Assembly (NCBI RefSeq): GCF_023734095.1
Contig: NZ_AP024620.1
Span: 926,501-990,500 of the forward strand
Source of the DNA: Moorella sp. Hama-1
Lineage (GTDB): Bacteria > Bacillota > DSM-521 > Neomoorellales > Neomoorellaceae
Direction: 5' to 3'
DNA: 64,000 bases
The notes under the pieces are model-generated. The model did not search any database. It was not told the origin of the DNA and was given only the letters and a program-made list of their open reading frames with translations. Below are positions 49,329 to 58,782 of this stretch, in pieces (within the stretch, counting starts at the first letter, position 1; each line of letters starts with the position of its first letter). Position numbers and translations under genes: made by a program.

Positions 49329-49399
49329 AGAGCAAGGCTGAGGGCCAAGTTTGCTCGCCGAGAACCATCGGAGCCTGAAGCCTGTATCACCAGCCCATA
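49329..49399 (-). repeat. Dispersed repeat family R3, copy B
   Basis: AGAGCAAGGCTGAGGGCCAA, TTTGCTCGCCGAGAACCAT and GGAGCCTGAAGCCTGTAT are the reverse complement of the sequence at 22715-22789, with about one difference in eight bases. Confidence 0.65.
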
Positions 49400-49430
49400 G
49401 TTAGGTACTTCGCTAGTGATAGTTTTTTGA

Positions 49431-49452
49431 CAGAACCCTATTGTCGAGGAGG
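49431..49452 (+). repeat. R1 5'-end fragment before murE
   Basis: CAGAACCCTATTGTCGAGGAGG resembles the start of R1, and its AGGAGG is the ribosome site of murE, ten bases before the GTG start. Confidence 0.5.
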
Positions 49453-49463
49453 CCTATTCAGTA

Positions 49464-50996
49464 GTGACCCTGGCGGAACTGGTAGCACCATTATCAATCA
49501 TCGCCCGGGGTGGAAACCAGCAAACGCCCCTGGCGGGCATCCATTATGACTCCCGCCGGATCCAACCCGGATTTCTCTTCGTGGCCATCAAGGGCTTTAA
49601 AACCGATGGCCACGATTACATTGGTAAAGCCCTGGAAGGGGGAGCTGTAGCTGTCGTCCTGGCTGAGGAACGTCCCCTGCCTCCCGGCGTGGCCTGGGTC
49701 CAGGTGGCCGATACTCGCCAGGCCCTGGGCTTGCTGGCGGCCCGTTTCTACGATTACCCCAGCCGGCGGCTGCGCTTAATCGGGGTTACCGGTACCAACG
49801 GTAAGACTACCACTACCCACCTGATCCAGGCTATTTTGGAGGCCGGCGGGCAGCCGGCCGGGTTGCTGGGTACCATTGGCAACCGCCTGGGGGACCGGGT
49901 GTTACCGGCCGAGCATACGACACCAGAATCCCTGGACCTGCAGCAGCTCCTGCACCAGATGGTGGCCCTGCAGGCCCGGGCCGTGGTAATGGAAGTCTCA
50001 TCCCATGCCCTGGCCCTGCACCGGGTGGCCGGGGCCGAGTTCGATGCCGCCGTTTTCACCAACCTGACCCAGGACCATCTGGATTTCCACCGCGCTATGG
50101 AGGATTATTTTAACTGTAAAGCCCGGCTCTTCCGGGACCTGGACCGGGGGGTAAAGGCCGGGCCGAAGTACGCCGTCATCAACGGTGACGACCCCCACGG
50201 CAGCCGCCTGGCCGCCCTGACACCGGTGCCGGTAATCACCTACGGCTGTAGTCCCGGCTGCCAGGTCCGGGCGCGGGATATCCACCTGGAAGCCAGTGGC
50301 TCGACGGCCTTGCTAAATTGGCCCGGAGGCGAGGCCCTCATGAAACTCCGGCTTACCGGGCAGTACAATATTTATAATGCCCTGGCCGCCTTTACGGTAG
50401 CCCTGCAAGAAGGTATCGACCCCAGGGTGGCCCTGGCCACCCTGGGCCGCGTTCCCGGGGTGCCCGGGCGCCTGGAGTTAATCGACCAGGGCCAGCCCTT
50501 TACAGTGGTGGTTGATTATGCCCATACCCCGGACGGCCTGGAGAACGTCCTCCAGGCGGCCCGCCAGGTCACCTGGGGCCGGTTGCTGGTTGTCTTTGGT
50601 TGCGGCGGTGACCGGGACCGGGGCAAGCGACCGTTAATGGGCCGGGCTGCTGCGAGCTTAAGCGATTACTGTATTATTACCTCCGATAACCCCCGCAGCG
50701 AGGAGCCGGAGGCCATTATTGCCGACATTCTGCCCGGGGTGCGGGAGGTTGCCGGTGCCAGCTACCAGGTGCTGGTTGACCGGCGCCAGGCCATAGCCGC
50801 CGCCTTGGCCCTGGCCCGGCCGGGGGACATGGTGGTTATTGCCGGTAAGGGTCATGAAACCTATCAAATAGTTAAGGATAAAACCTTGCCCTTTGACGAC
50901 CGCCAGGTGGCCAGGGAGGAACTGGCCGCCATGGGTTATGGTGGGCATTCCAGGGCCGCACAGGGGGCACCAGCGAGGGATGGTCCATCATGTTAA
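49464..50996 (+). CDS. murE: MurE, UDP-MurNAc-tripeptide synthetase (meso-DAP)
   Basis: MurE adds the third residue of the peptidoglycan stem peptide in the cytoplasm. The 510-residue protein has the N-terminal uridine domain (HYDSRRIQPGFLFVAIKG), the ATP loop [16 protein letters not shown], the EVSSHAL segment, and GCGGDRDRGKRP in the C-terminal domain. The selectivity motif TSDNPRSEEP (DNPR) marks a meso-diaminopimelate-adding enzyme, not a lysine one. GTG 49464 follows CGAGGAGG. It overlaps murF by seven bases. Confidence 0.95.
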   Translation: MTLAELVAPLSIIARGGNQQTPLAGIHYDSRRIQPGFLFVAIKGFKTDGHDYIGKALEGGAVAVVLAEERPLPPGVAWVQVADTRQALGLLAARFYDYPSRRLRLIGVTGTNGKTTTTHLIQAILEAGGQPAGLLGTIGNRLGDRVLPAEHTTPESLDLQQLLHQMVALQARAVVMEVSSHALALHRVAGAEFDAAVFTNLTQDHLDFHRAMEDYFNCKARLFRDLDRGVKAGPKYAVINGDDPHGSRLAALTPVPVITYGCSPGCQVRARDIHLEASGSTALLNWPGGEALMKLRLTGQYNIYNALAAFTVALQEGIDPRVALATLGRVPGVPGRLELIDQGQPFTVVVDYAHTPDGLENVLQAARQVTWGRLLVVFGCGGDRDRGKRPLMGRAAASLSDYCIITSDNPRSEEPEAIIADILPGVREVAGASYQVLVDRRQAIAAALALARPGDMVVIAGKGHETYQIVKDKTLPFDDRQVAREELAAMGYGGHSRAAQGAPARDGPSC

Positions 50997-52438
50997 CAAC
51001 CACAGCCGCGGAAATCGCTTCAGTCACCGGTGGTCGTCTGGTTGCCGGGGCGGCGGGCACCACGGTTAAGGGCCTCAGTACCGACAGCCGGGCGATCCAG
51101 GCGGATATGGTTTTTGTGGCCCTCAAGGGGGAGCGTTTTGACGGCCATGATTTTATTGGTGCGGCCCTGGCCGGTGGCGCGGCAGCAGTTTTGGGCCACC
51201 GTTTCCCGGCGGAACAGGTGGCCGGGCGCCGTCCCACCCAGGCTTTAATCCAGGTGGATGATCCCCTCCTGGCCCTCCAGAGGCTGGCCTCCTTCCACCG
51301 CAGCCGGGTTTTAAAGGGTCCTCTGATTGGCGTCACCGGCTCAAGTGGTAAAACGACGACCAAAAACCTCATTGCTGCCGTTTTACAGCCGGCCATGCGG
51401 GTCCTGAAGACGCCGGGGAATTTTAATAATGAGATCGGGCTCCCCCTGACTTTGTTACGCTTGACCCCCGGGGACCAGGCGGCGGTGGTGGAGATGGCCA
51501 TGCGGGGTCCAGGTGAGATTGCCGCCCTGGCAGCCATAGCCCGGCCGACCATGGGCGTCATTACCAATATCGGTACTACCCACCTGGAACTCCTGGGCTC
51601 AGTTGCCAACATCGCTGCTGCCAAGGGCGAGTTGCTGGCCGCCCTGCCCCGGGAAGGGGTGGCCGTTTTAAACGGCGATAATGAGTGGTGCCGCCGCCTG
51701 GCGGCTACCTGCCCCTGCCGGGTAGTCTTTTTCAGCGTCTGGGGCCGGGGGGAGATTGCCGCCCGGGATATAGAAAACCGGGGCCTGGCGGGAACGACCT
51801 TTACGGCCGTTTTCCCCGGCCGGGAGGTGCCGGTGCAGATACCCGTACCGGGGCGGCACAACGTCGAAGATACCCTGGCCGCCCTGGCAGTGGGTTATGC
51901 CTTGGGCCTGGAACCAGAAGCCATGGTCAGGGGCCTGGCTAACTGGCCGGCCGAGCACCTGCGCCAGGAATTACGGCTGGGCCCGGGGGGCTGCCTGGTC
52001 TTTAACGATGCCTATAACGCCAACCCGGAGTCCATGCGGGCCGCCCTGCAAACCCTGGCCAGCCTGCCGGGCCGTCGGGTAGCCGTCCTGGGGGCCATGC
52101 TGGAGCTGGGGCCGGCGGCAGCCGCTTTACACCGGCAGGTAGGTCAAATGGCGGCTACCCTGGGCCTTTACCGCCTGGTAACCGTAGGCGAGCTGGCGGG
52201 GGAGATTGCCGCCGGGGCCCGGGATGCCGGCCTGCCACCGGAACAAATCTTTACCTGCACCAGTTACCAGGAGGCAGCCAGGTGCCTGCAGGACCTGGGC
52301 AGCGGGGATGTGGTCCTGTTTAAGGGCTCCCGCCTGGCGGGCATGGAAAAGGTCCTGCAGGAATGGGAGACAGCCTCCCCGGCAGGCGCTAATTTACTAC
52401 AGGAGAAAGTGAAAACTGATGGGAACGGCAATAACTGA
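50990..52438 (+). CDS. murF: MurF, UDP-MurNAc-tripeptide D-Ala-D-Ala ligase
   Basis: MurF ligates D-alanyl-D-alanine to the UDP-MurNAc-tripeptide. The 482-residue protein begins TAAEIASVTGGRLV, has GVTGSSGKTTTKNLIAAV, the TNIGTTHLELLGS and NDAYNANPESM segments, and the LELGPAAAALHRQVGQ C-terminal region, all in normal order. ATG 50990 lies inside murE, and the murF end overlaps mraY by 20 bases, which suggests translational coupling. Confidence 0.95.
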   Translation: MLTTTAAEIASVTGGRLVAGAAGTTVKGLSTDSRAIQADMVFVALKGERFDGHDFIGAALAGGAAAVLGHRFPAEQVAGRRPTQALIQVDDPLLALQRLASFHRSRVLKGPLIGVTGSSGKTTTKNLIAAVLQPAMRVLKTPGNFNNEIGLPLTLLRLTPGDQAAVVEMAMRGPGEIAALAAIARPTMGVITNIGTTHLELLGSVANIAAAKGELLAALPREGVAVLNGDNEWCRRLAATCPCRVVFFSVWGRGEIAARDIENRGLAGTTFTAVFPGREVPVQIPVPGRHNVEDTLAALAVGYALGLEPEAMVRGLANWPAEHLRQELRLGPGGCLVFNDAYNANPESMRAALQTLASLPGRRVAVLGAMLELGPAAAALHRQVGQMAATLGLYRLVTVGELAGEIAAGARDAGLPPEQIFTCTSYQEAARCLQDLGSGDVVLFKGSRLAGMEKVLQEWETASPAGANLLQEKVKTDGNGNN

Positions 52439-53387
52439 GGCGCTGCAGGCCCTGGTCCTGGCGGCAGCGGTGACCGTTATCCTGGGGCCACCGGTTCTCG
52501 CCCTTCTTCGGCGTCTGAAGGCCGGGCAGGCTATCCGGAGCGACGGCCCTCGCAGCCACCTGGCCAAAAGCGGCACTCCGACCATGGGCGGCGTCCTGTT
52601 TCTAATTGGCCTGACTGTGGCCACCCTGATCCTGGCGCCGTCTTCACCCCTGACCCTGTCGGCCCTGATCCTTACCTGGGGGTACGCCCTCATCGGCCTG
52701 GTTGACGATGGTTTAAAGGTAGTCCTCCGCCGCCCCCTGGGCCTGCTGGCCCGGCAAAAAATGGGTGGCCAGGTCCTCCTGGGGCTGGCGGCAGGGGTAG
52801 TGGCCATGCTCTGGCTGGGCCGGGGGAGCGTTGTTCAGGTACCCGTAACCGGCTGGCGCTGGGACCTGGGATGGTATTATCCCCTCCTGGCGGCCCTGCT
52901 CCTGGTGGCGGCTTCCAATGCCGTCAACCTCACGGACGGCCTGGACGGCCTGGCGGCGGGCATTACCTTCTGGGTGGCCCTGGCCTACGGCTTCCTGGCC
53001 CTGACCCTGGGCCAGCGGGAAATGGTTGTATTTGCCATGGCCCTGGCAGGAGGATGTTTGGGATTTTTAGTGTATAATTTTCATCCGGCGAGGGTTTTTA
53101 TGGGGGACACCGGCTCCCTGGCCCTGGGGGCAGCCATCGGTTTCCTGGCCATTATGACCAGGACGGAACTGGTCCTGCCCATCCTGGGGGGTGTCTATGT
53201 CCTGGAGGTCCTGTCGGTTATCCTCCAGGTGGTTTCCTTTCGCCTCACGGGCCGGCGCCTTTTCCGCATGAGCCCCCTGCACCATCATTTTGAGCTGGGG
53301 GGCTGGTCGGAAAACAGGGTCGTCTTTTGCTTCTGGGGTCTGGCTATAGTCCTGGCCCTGGCCGGTATCTATATAATGACTATCTAG
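52419..53387 (+). CDS. mraY: MraY, phospho-MurNAc-pentapeptide translocase
   Basis: MraY moves phospho-MurNAc-pentapeptide to undecaprenyl phosphate, forming lipid I. The 322-residue protein has about ten helices and the family motifs IRSDGPRSHLAKSGTPTMGG, the Asp pair in VDDGLKVV, NLTDGLDGLAAG, and GDTGSLALGAAIG with SPLHHHFEL near the end. The start overlaps murF. An ATG at 52419 with AAGTGAAAACTG before it is consistent with coupled translation. Confidence 0.96.
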   Translation: MGTAITEALQALVLAAAVTVILGPPVLALLRRLKAGQAIRSDGPRSHLAKSGTPTMGGVLFLIGLTVATLILAPSSPLTLSALILTWGYALIGLVDDGLKVVLRRPLGLLARQKMGGQVLLGLAAGVVAMLWLGRGSVVQVPVTGWRWDLGWYYPLLAALLLVAASNAVNLTDGLDGLAAGITFWVALAYGFLALTLGQREMVVFAMALAGGCLGFLVYNFHPARVFMGDTGSLALGAAIGFLAIMTRTELVLPILGGVYVLEVLSVILQVVSFRLTGRRLFRMSPLHHHFELGGWSENRVVFCFWGLAIVLALAGIYIMTI

Positions 53388-53412
53388 GGTATAGGGAAGA
53401 AGGTAGAAAGAG

Positions 53413-54780
53413 ATGTCCTGGCAGGGACAAAGTATTCTGGTAGTCGGCCTGGGCCGCAGCGGCCGGGCGGCGGCGGTAGAACTGGCCCGCCAGGGAGCCA
53501 GGGTAACCGCCTGCGATCGTCAACTCCTGGAGGGGGAAGAACTGGCGGCCTTAAGCCGGGCCGGGGTAAAGCTAATCCTGGGCGGCTACCCGGAAATAGG
53601 GGAATGGCGACCGGAGCTGGTGATCACCAGCCCCGGCGTACCCTCCGGGGAACCTCCCCTGGTGGAAGCCCGGAAACTGGGTATCCCCATTTGGAGTGAA
53701 CTGGAACTGGCCTACCGGCTACTGCCGGCGGGGGTCAAGGTCATAGCCATCACCGGCACCAACGGCAAGACTACGACTACCTCCCTGTGCGGCCGGATCC
53801 TGCAGGAAACCGGCCTGCCGGCGGTGGTGGGGGGGAATATTGGCATCCCCCTGGTCAAGGAACTGCAGGATATAAAACCGGGAAGCTATGTAGTCTGCGA
53901 GGTAAGCAGTTTTCAGCTGGAGGCCATAACCTCCTTTCACCCCAGGGTAGCGGCTATCTTGAACATTACCCCGGATCACCTGGACCGCCACGGCAGCCTG
54001 GCGAATTATATCGCTGCCAAGGAACGGGTTATGGCCTACCAGGAGGCCGGCGATTTCGTTGTCTTAAACTATGATGACCCCGTTACCCGGGCCATGGCCT
54101 CCAGGGCCCGGGGGCAGGTTTTGTTCTTCAGCCGCCAGGGGCGGCCGCCCCGGGGGGCCTGGCTGGAGGAAGGGGCTATCTACTATGATCTGGGCCCCGG
54201 TAACCCGGCGCGCCTTTGCCCCCGGGAGGAGCTTTCCCTGAAGGGCAACCACAACCTGGAGAATTCCATGGCCGCCTCCCTGGTAGCCCTGGCCCTGGGG
54301 GTAGAACCGATGCGGTTACGGCAGACCCTGAAGACCTTCCCCGCCGTCCCCCATCGCCTGGAACCGGTGGCGGAGATCAACGGGGTGCATTATATCAATG
54401 ATTCCAAGGGCACCAATCCTGAGGCTACTATGAAGGCCCTGGAAGCCTATCCCAATCCCCTGGTCCTTATTGCCGGGGGCCGGAATAAGGGCAGTGACTT
54501 CACCCTGCTGGCGCAACAGATGGTGGGCCGGGTGAAACACTTAGTACTGGTGGGAGAAGCGGCGCCGGAACTGGAGGAGGCCGCCAGGAAGGCGGGGCTC
54601 ACCTCCATTTACCGGGCCCGGGACTTTGCCGTTGCCGTCCGGGAAGCCAGCAGGGCCGCTGCGCCCGGGGATATCGTCATGCTTTCACCGGCCTGCGCCA
54701 GCTGGGATATGTTCAAGAACTATGAAGAACGGGGCGATATTTTCAAATCCCTGGTCCGGCAGATGCAGGACGCAGGTTAA
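53413..54780 (+). CDS. murD: MurD, UDP-MurNAc-Ala D-glutamate ligase
   Basis: MurD adds D-glutamate to UDP-MurNAc-L-Ala. The 455-residue protein has the N-terminal Rossmann domain ([20 protein letters not shown]), the ATP loop [16 protein letters not shown], the carbamoylated-Lys region [12 protein letters not shown], and the C-terminal [11 protein letters not shown] and [10 protein letters not shown]. It starts with ATG 53413 after AGAAGGTAGAAAG and is followed by a repeat that precedes ftsW. Confidence 0.96.
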   Translation: MSWQGQSILVVGLGRSGRAAAVELARQGARVTACDRQLLEGEELAALSRAGVKLILGGYPEIGEWRPELVITSPGVPSGEPPLVEARKLGIPIWSELELAYRLLPAGVKVIAITGTNGKTTTTSLCGRILQETGLPAVVGGNIGIPLVKELQDIKPGSYVVCEVSSFQLEAITSFHPRVAAILNITPDHLDRHGSLANYIAAKERVMAYQEAGDFVVLNYDDPVTRAMASRARGQVLFFSRQGRPPRGAWLEEGAIYYDLGPGNPARLCPREELSLKGNHNLENSMAASLVALALGVEPMRLRQTLKTFPAVPHRLEPVAEINGVHYINDSKGTNPEATMKALEAYPNPLVLIAGGRNKGSDFTLLAQQMVGRVKHLVLVGEAAPELEEAARKAGLTSIYRARDFAVAVREASRAAAPGDIVMLSPACASWDMFKNYEERGDIFKSLVRQMQDAG

Positions 54781-54783
54781 ACT

Positions 54784-54933
54784 TTTGTTTTAGGAGGAGC
54801 CCCTCATGGGGGCAAACTCCACCAGCGAACTGGAGAAATGAGAGGTAAGGCTTTAATCTGAAACTGGCGCAGCCAGTTTCGACAAGAATCCCACCTCTCA
54901 CTTCCAACCTCACACATCTCATTTCGGAGGAGG
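54784..54933 (+). repeat. Dispersed repeat family R1, complete copy before ftsW
   Basis: Nearly identical to the 8906-9065 copy, with the hairpin GAAACTGGC/GCCAGTTTC and closing GAAATGAGA ... TCTCATTTC inverted pair. The terminal CGGAGGAGGA is the ribosome site of the ftsW/spoVE gene. Confidence 0.8.
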
Positions 54934-54943
54934 AGGAATGGCG

Positions 54944-56038
54944 ATGCGCCGCCGGGCGGGCCCCTTCGATTTCTGGTTGTTCCTGGCTGTCATGCTGCTC
55001 CTGGGTATGGGAGTAATCATGATTTTTAGCGCCAGCGCCCTTACCTCGTCCTATAATTATGGCGACGCCCTTTACTTTCTAAAACGCCAGCTAATATGGG
55101 CGCTGCTGGGACTAACGGGCCTCTTCCTGGCTGTCCAGTTCGACTACTCCCGGCTAAAACCACTGGCGGCACCCTTCCTGGCCCTGGCCCTGGTTCTCCT
55201 GATTCTGGTGCTGGCCATAGGTATCGCCACCCGGGGGTCGGCTCGCTGGCTGGGAGTAGGTTCCCTGGCCTTCCAGCCCTCGGAGACCATCAAGCTGGCT
55301 ATGGTCATCTTCCTGGCTGCCAGCCTGGCCGATAACCGTCGTTACCTGGGTAATCTGGTGCGAGGGCTGGGGCCTTACCTGGCCCTGCTGGTTGTTGTCT
55401 GCCTGCTAATCCTGGCCCAGCCTGACCTGGGGACGGCGGTGGCCGTCGCCGGTACCACTTATCTGATGCTTGCGGCGGCCGGGGCCGATAAACGGCACCT
55501 GGCTCTCCTGGCTGCCCTGGGGGTAGGGGCGGTGGCGCTGGCTATTATCATTGCCCCCTACCGGATGGCCCGGTTTACCGCTTTTCTCGACCCCTGGGCC
55601 GATGCCCGGGGAAATGGTTTCCAGACCGTTCAATCCCTGCTGGCCATTGGTTCCGGCGGGCTCTTCGGTACCGGCCTGGGCCAGGGCCGTCAGAAGCTCT
55701 ACTACGTACCGGAGAATCACACCGACTTTATCTTTGCCATTTTAAGTGAAGAACTGGGCTTTATCGGGGCTGCCCTGGTAGTCATCCTCTTCTTACTCCT
55801 GGTATGGCGGGGCTTTCAGACCGCCTTCAAGGCACCTGATACCTTTGGCAGTCTCCTGGCTGCCGGGATCACTACCATGCTGGCCCTCCAGGCCATTATC
55901 AATATGGGGGTAGTCACCGGTCTGATGCCGGTGACGGGGATTACTTTGCCCCTGGTCAGTTACGGTGGCTCCTCCCTGATCTTCTCTTTACTGGGGATAG
56001 GTATTCTACTCAATATATCCCGTTATGCGGGCAGTTAG
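54944..56038 (+). CDS. spoVE: FtsW/SpoVE-type SEDS glycosyltransferase
   Basis: A SEDS-family membrane protein of about 364 residues with ten helices, a peptidoglycan polymerase for septation (FtsW) or cortex (SpoVE). It has FGAxARWLGVGSLAFQPSE-like segment (SARWLGVGSLAFQPSE), the ILAQPDLGTAV motif and ENHTDFIFAILSEELGF, and a Pro/Gly-rich LPLVSYGGSSL near the C-terminus. ATG 54944 is chosen because AGGAGG lies eight bases upstream; the ATG at 54938 is too close to it. FtsW and SpoVE cannot be separated from sequence alone. Confidence 0.9.
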   Translation: MRRRAGPFDFWLFLAVMLLLGMGVIMIFSASALTSSYNYGDALYFLKRQLIWALLGLTGLFLAVQFDYSRLKPLAAPFLALALVLLILVLAIGIATRGSARWLGVGSLAFQPSETIKLAMVIFLAASLADNRRYLGNLVRGLGPYLALLVVVCLLILAQPDLGTAVAVAGTTYLMLAAAGADKRHLALLAALGVGAVALAIIIAPYRMARFTAFLDPWADARGNGFQTVQSLLAIGSGGLFGTGLGQGRQKLYYVPENHTDFIFAILSEELGFIGAALVVILFLLLVWRGFQTAFKAPDTFGSLLAAGITTMLALQAIINMGVVTGLMPVTGITLPLVSYGGSSLIFSLLGIGILLNISRYAGS

Positions 56039-56050
56039 GAGGAATCCTTG

Positions 56051-57178
56051 GTGCGGGTTATTATTACCGGCGGTGGCACCGGGGGCCATGTTTACCCGGC
56101 CCTGGCTATTGGCCGGGGTTTGCAGGCAGCCAGGCCGGATATAGAGCTACTTTATATCGGCACCGCCAGGGGACTGGAAGCCGACGTGGTACCCCGGTCC
56201 GGCCTGCCCCTGGTGACCATTAACGTCCGGGGCCTGGACCGGCGCCGGGTGTGGAAGAATATCCCTGCCCTGGTAAAAACGGCTCGCGGCCTGGGGGAGG
56301 CCTGGCTGCGGGTGCAACGTTTTCACCCCGATGCCGTTGTCGGTACCGGCGGTTATGTCAGCGGCCCGGTCTGCCTGGCCGCTGCCCTGCAGGGAATCCC
56401 GGTGATCCTTCACGAGCAAAATGCCTTCCCGGGTGTTACCAACCGCCTGCTAGCGGTTCTGGCCCGTACCGTTTGCCTGACCTTCCCGGAGGCGGCCTCC
56501 CGTTTTCCCCGGCGGACCAGGCTGGTTACCACCGGGTTGCCGGTGCGGCCGGAGATCCTCCAGGCCGACCGGGAAAACTGCCGGCGGGAACTGGGCCTGC
56601 AGCCAGGGCAGTTATTAATCCTGGCGGCCGGCGGCAGCCAGGGGGCCCGGAGCCTTAACGAGGCCTTGTTACCCCTAATCAAGGACCTGGCCGGCCGCCC
56701 GGACGTCAGCCTGCTTCAGGTGACAGGCCGCCGGGATTATGACGACTACCGGCAGCAGGTACAGGCCCGGGGAATAGATCTGGATAAAAGCGGTAATATT
56801 ACCATTAAACCCTATATATACAATATGGAGCAGGCCCTGGCTGCGGCTGACCTGGTTATTGGCCGGGCCGGGGCTTCTTTTTTAGCTGAGATTCTAGCCC
56901 GCGGTTTACCGTCCATTTTGATTCCCTTCCCCTATGCGACGGCCAACCACCAGGAGTATAACGCCCGCGCTTTAGCCCGGCAGGGGGCGGCTAAGGTGAT
57001 CCTCGATCGGGAACTCAAGACCGGACGCCTGTACCGGTCAGTAATGGAACTCCTGGGTGCCCGGGAAAAACTCCAGGCTATGGCGACCGCGGCCGCTTCC
57101 CTGGGCCGTCCCGGGGCCCTGGAGGCCATTGTCCAGGTAGTCATGGCTGCGGTGGAACACCGGGGGCGCCCCTCATGA
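56051..57178 (+). CDS. murG: MurG, lipid II GlcNAc transferase
   Basis: MurG adds GlcNAc to lipid I to form lipid II on the inner face of the membrane. The roughly 375-residue GT-B protein starts with the GGGTGGHVYPALAIG glycine loop, has the second loop AAGGSQGARSLNEAL, the acceptor segment VIGRAGASFLAEILARGLPSIL, and PYATANHQEYNARAL. GTG 56051 is favoured over the in-frame TTG at 56048 because of spacing from AGGAGG. It follows ftsW within 13 bases. Confidence 0.95.
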   Translation: MRVIITGGGTGGHVYPALAIGRGLQAARPDIELLYIGTARGLEADVVPRSGLPLVTINVRGLDRRRVWKNIPALVKTARGLGEAWLRVQRFHPDAVVGTGGYVSGPVCLAAALQGIPVILHEQNAFPGVTNRLLAVLARTVCLTFPEAASRFPRRTRLVTTGLPVRPEILQADRENCRRELGLQPGQLLILAAGGSQGARSLNEALLPLIKDLAGRPDVSLLQVTGRRDYDDYRQQVQARGIDLDKSGNITIKPYIYNMEQALAAADLVIGRAGASFLAEILARGLPSILIPFPYATANHQEYNARALARQGAAKVILDRELKTGRLYRSVMELLGAREKLQAMATAAASLGRPGALEAIVQVVMAAVEHRGRPS

Positions 57179-57192
57179 AAATGCAGGTTGAG

Positions 57193-57256
57193 GCAAAGGG
57201 TTGATGGGTACAGACGGAGGGCGACTTGGTTCGAAGCGTTAGCAAACTCAGCGAGG
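57193..57256 (-). repeat. Dispersed repeat family R2, copy C (inverted)
   Basis: GGGTACAGACGGAGGGCGAC, TTGGTTCGAAGCGTTAGCAA and ACTCAGCGAGG are the reverse complement of the R2 core at 22879-22972. It lies between murG and murC. Confidence 0.7.
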
Positions 57257-57308
57257 TTTTATAAAGCTTTATTTACGTCAAGGCGGACAGGCTCCTGTCA
57301 CCAGGAAC

Positions 57309-57337
57309 GTTACGCCTGCATATGATGCAGGTGTAAC
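57309..57337. other. Strong hairpin before murC
   Basis: GTTACGCCTGCAT and ATGCAGGTGTAAC form a 13-base-pair stem with one G-T pair and loop ATG. No T-run follows. It could be an RNA processing site or an operator. Confidence 0.45.
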
Positions 57338-57382
57338 GGGCCCGGGGAGGGAGTCTGCTCCACCAGGAAGGAGTTGGCAGAT

Positions 57383-58780
57383 TTGGGAGCAGGGGGTTGG
57401 ACCCATTTTGTCGGCATCGGCGGGGTCGGTATGAGCGGCCTGGCTCGGATCCTAATGACCAGGGGTTACCGGGTTTCGGGTTCGGACCTGAAGGAGAACC
57501 AGTTTACCCGGAGCCTGGCAGCGGCCGGGGCTACTATCTACCACCGGCATGATGCCGCCAATCTGGCCCCAGGAGTACAGGAAGTAGTTATTTCTTCGGC
57601 GGTACCGCCGACCAATCCTGAAGTTATAGCCGCCCGGCAGCGGTCTCTGTCGGTAATTAAGCGGGGTGAGTTGCTGGCCCGGCTCTTTAACGACCACCGG
57701 GGGGTGGCCGTAGCCGGCGCCCACGGCAAGACGACAACCTCGGCCCTGGTGGCCCTGGTATTGCAAGCTGGCGGCCTAGATCCGGTAGCCGTTATCGGCG
57801 GCTATGTCCGGGAGTTTGGCAGCAATGTTTACCCCGGACAGGGGGCCTTCCTGGTGGCTGAGGCTGACGAAAGCGACGGTTCTTTCCTGTGGCTGCGGCC
57901 GGAGATCGCCCTGATAACCAATATTGAAGCCGATCACCTGGATCATTATGGTAGCCTGGAGCGGATCGTGGCGGCCTTTACCAGTTTTATCAAACAGGTC
58001 CGGCCCGGCGGCAGGATTGTCTTGTGTGCCGATGACCCCCGGGTTGCCGCCCTGGCCGAACATGGCTCCCAGCAGGTTTTAACCTATGGGTTCAATGGCC
58101 AACCGGATTACCGGGCTACCGGGGTCCAGCTGGCCGGTATGGAGGGGCGAGCCGCCATATACTACCGGGACCACTACCTGGGGCAACTGACCCTGGCAGT
58201 TCCGGGCCGGCATAATATCCTCAATGCCCTGGGGGCCATTGCCGTGGGCCACCAGCTGGGGATTCCCTTTGCCGTTATGGCCTGGGCCCTGACAGAGTTC
58301 CGGGGGGTAGGGCGGCGCTTTGAGATCCTCTGGGACGACGGGAGTATCCGGGTGGTTGACGACTATGCCCATCACCCGACGGAGGTCCAGGCGACCCTGG
58401 CGGCTGCCAGCCAGGTGGGAGCACGCCGGGTGTTGGCTGTTTTTCAACCCCATCGCTATACCCGGACCCACCACCTCTACCGGCAGTTCGGGCAGGTCTT
58501 CCGGCAGGCCGATGTGGTCATTGTCAATGACATCTACCCGGCCGGGGAGGCCCCCCTGCCTGGCGTTAGTTCCCAGCTTATAACCAGGGAGATTAAGGGT
58601 AACGGCCATCAGCAGGTCTACTACCTGCCTACCCTGGAGGAAACCCTGGCCTTTTTAAAGGAAACCTGTTCCCCGGGCGATCTGGTGTTAACCCTGGGGG
58701 CCGGGGATGTCTGGCGGGTTGGCAGGGATCTGGCCCAATTTCTGGCGGATAAGCAAACCCTGTCCGGAGTGGGAGCGTAA
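57383..58780 (+). CDS. murC: MurC, UDP-MurNAc L-alanine ligase
   Basis: MurC adds L-alanine to UDP-MurNAc, the first stem-peptide residue. The roughly 465-residue protein has [18 protein letters not shown] at its start, the ATP loop [26 protein letters not shown], and [14 protein letters not shown] with [16 protein letters not shown] 57383 is chosen because AAGGAG lies nine bases upstream; the upstream TTG 57374 touches that site. A 196-base spacer with a repeat separates it from murG. Confidence 0.94.
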   Translation: MGAGGWTHFVGIGGVGMSGLARILMTRGYRVSGSDLKENQFTRSLAAAGATIYHRHDAANLAPGVQEVVISSAVPPTNPEVIAARQRSLSVIKRGELLARLFNDHRGVAVAGAHGKTTTSALVALVLQAGGLDPVAVIGGYVREFGSNVYPGQGAFLVAEADESDGSFLWLRPEIALITNIEADHLDHYGSLERIVAAFTSFIKQVRPGGRIVLCADDPRVAALAEHGSQQVLTYGFNGQPDYRATGVQLAGMEGRAAIYYRDHYLGQLTLAVPGRHNILNALGAIAVGHQLGIPFAVMAWALTEFRGVGRRFEILWDDGSIRVVDDYAHHPTEVQATLAAASQVGARRVLAVFQPHRYTRTHHLYRQFGQVFRQADVVIVNDIYPAGEAPLPGVSSQLITREIKGNGHQQVYYLPTLEETLAFLKETCSPGDLVLTLGAGDVWRVGRDLAQFLADKQTLSGVGA

Positions 58781-58782
58781 GC

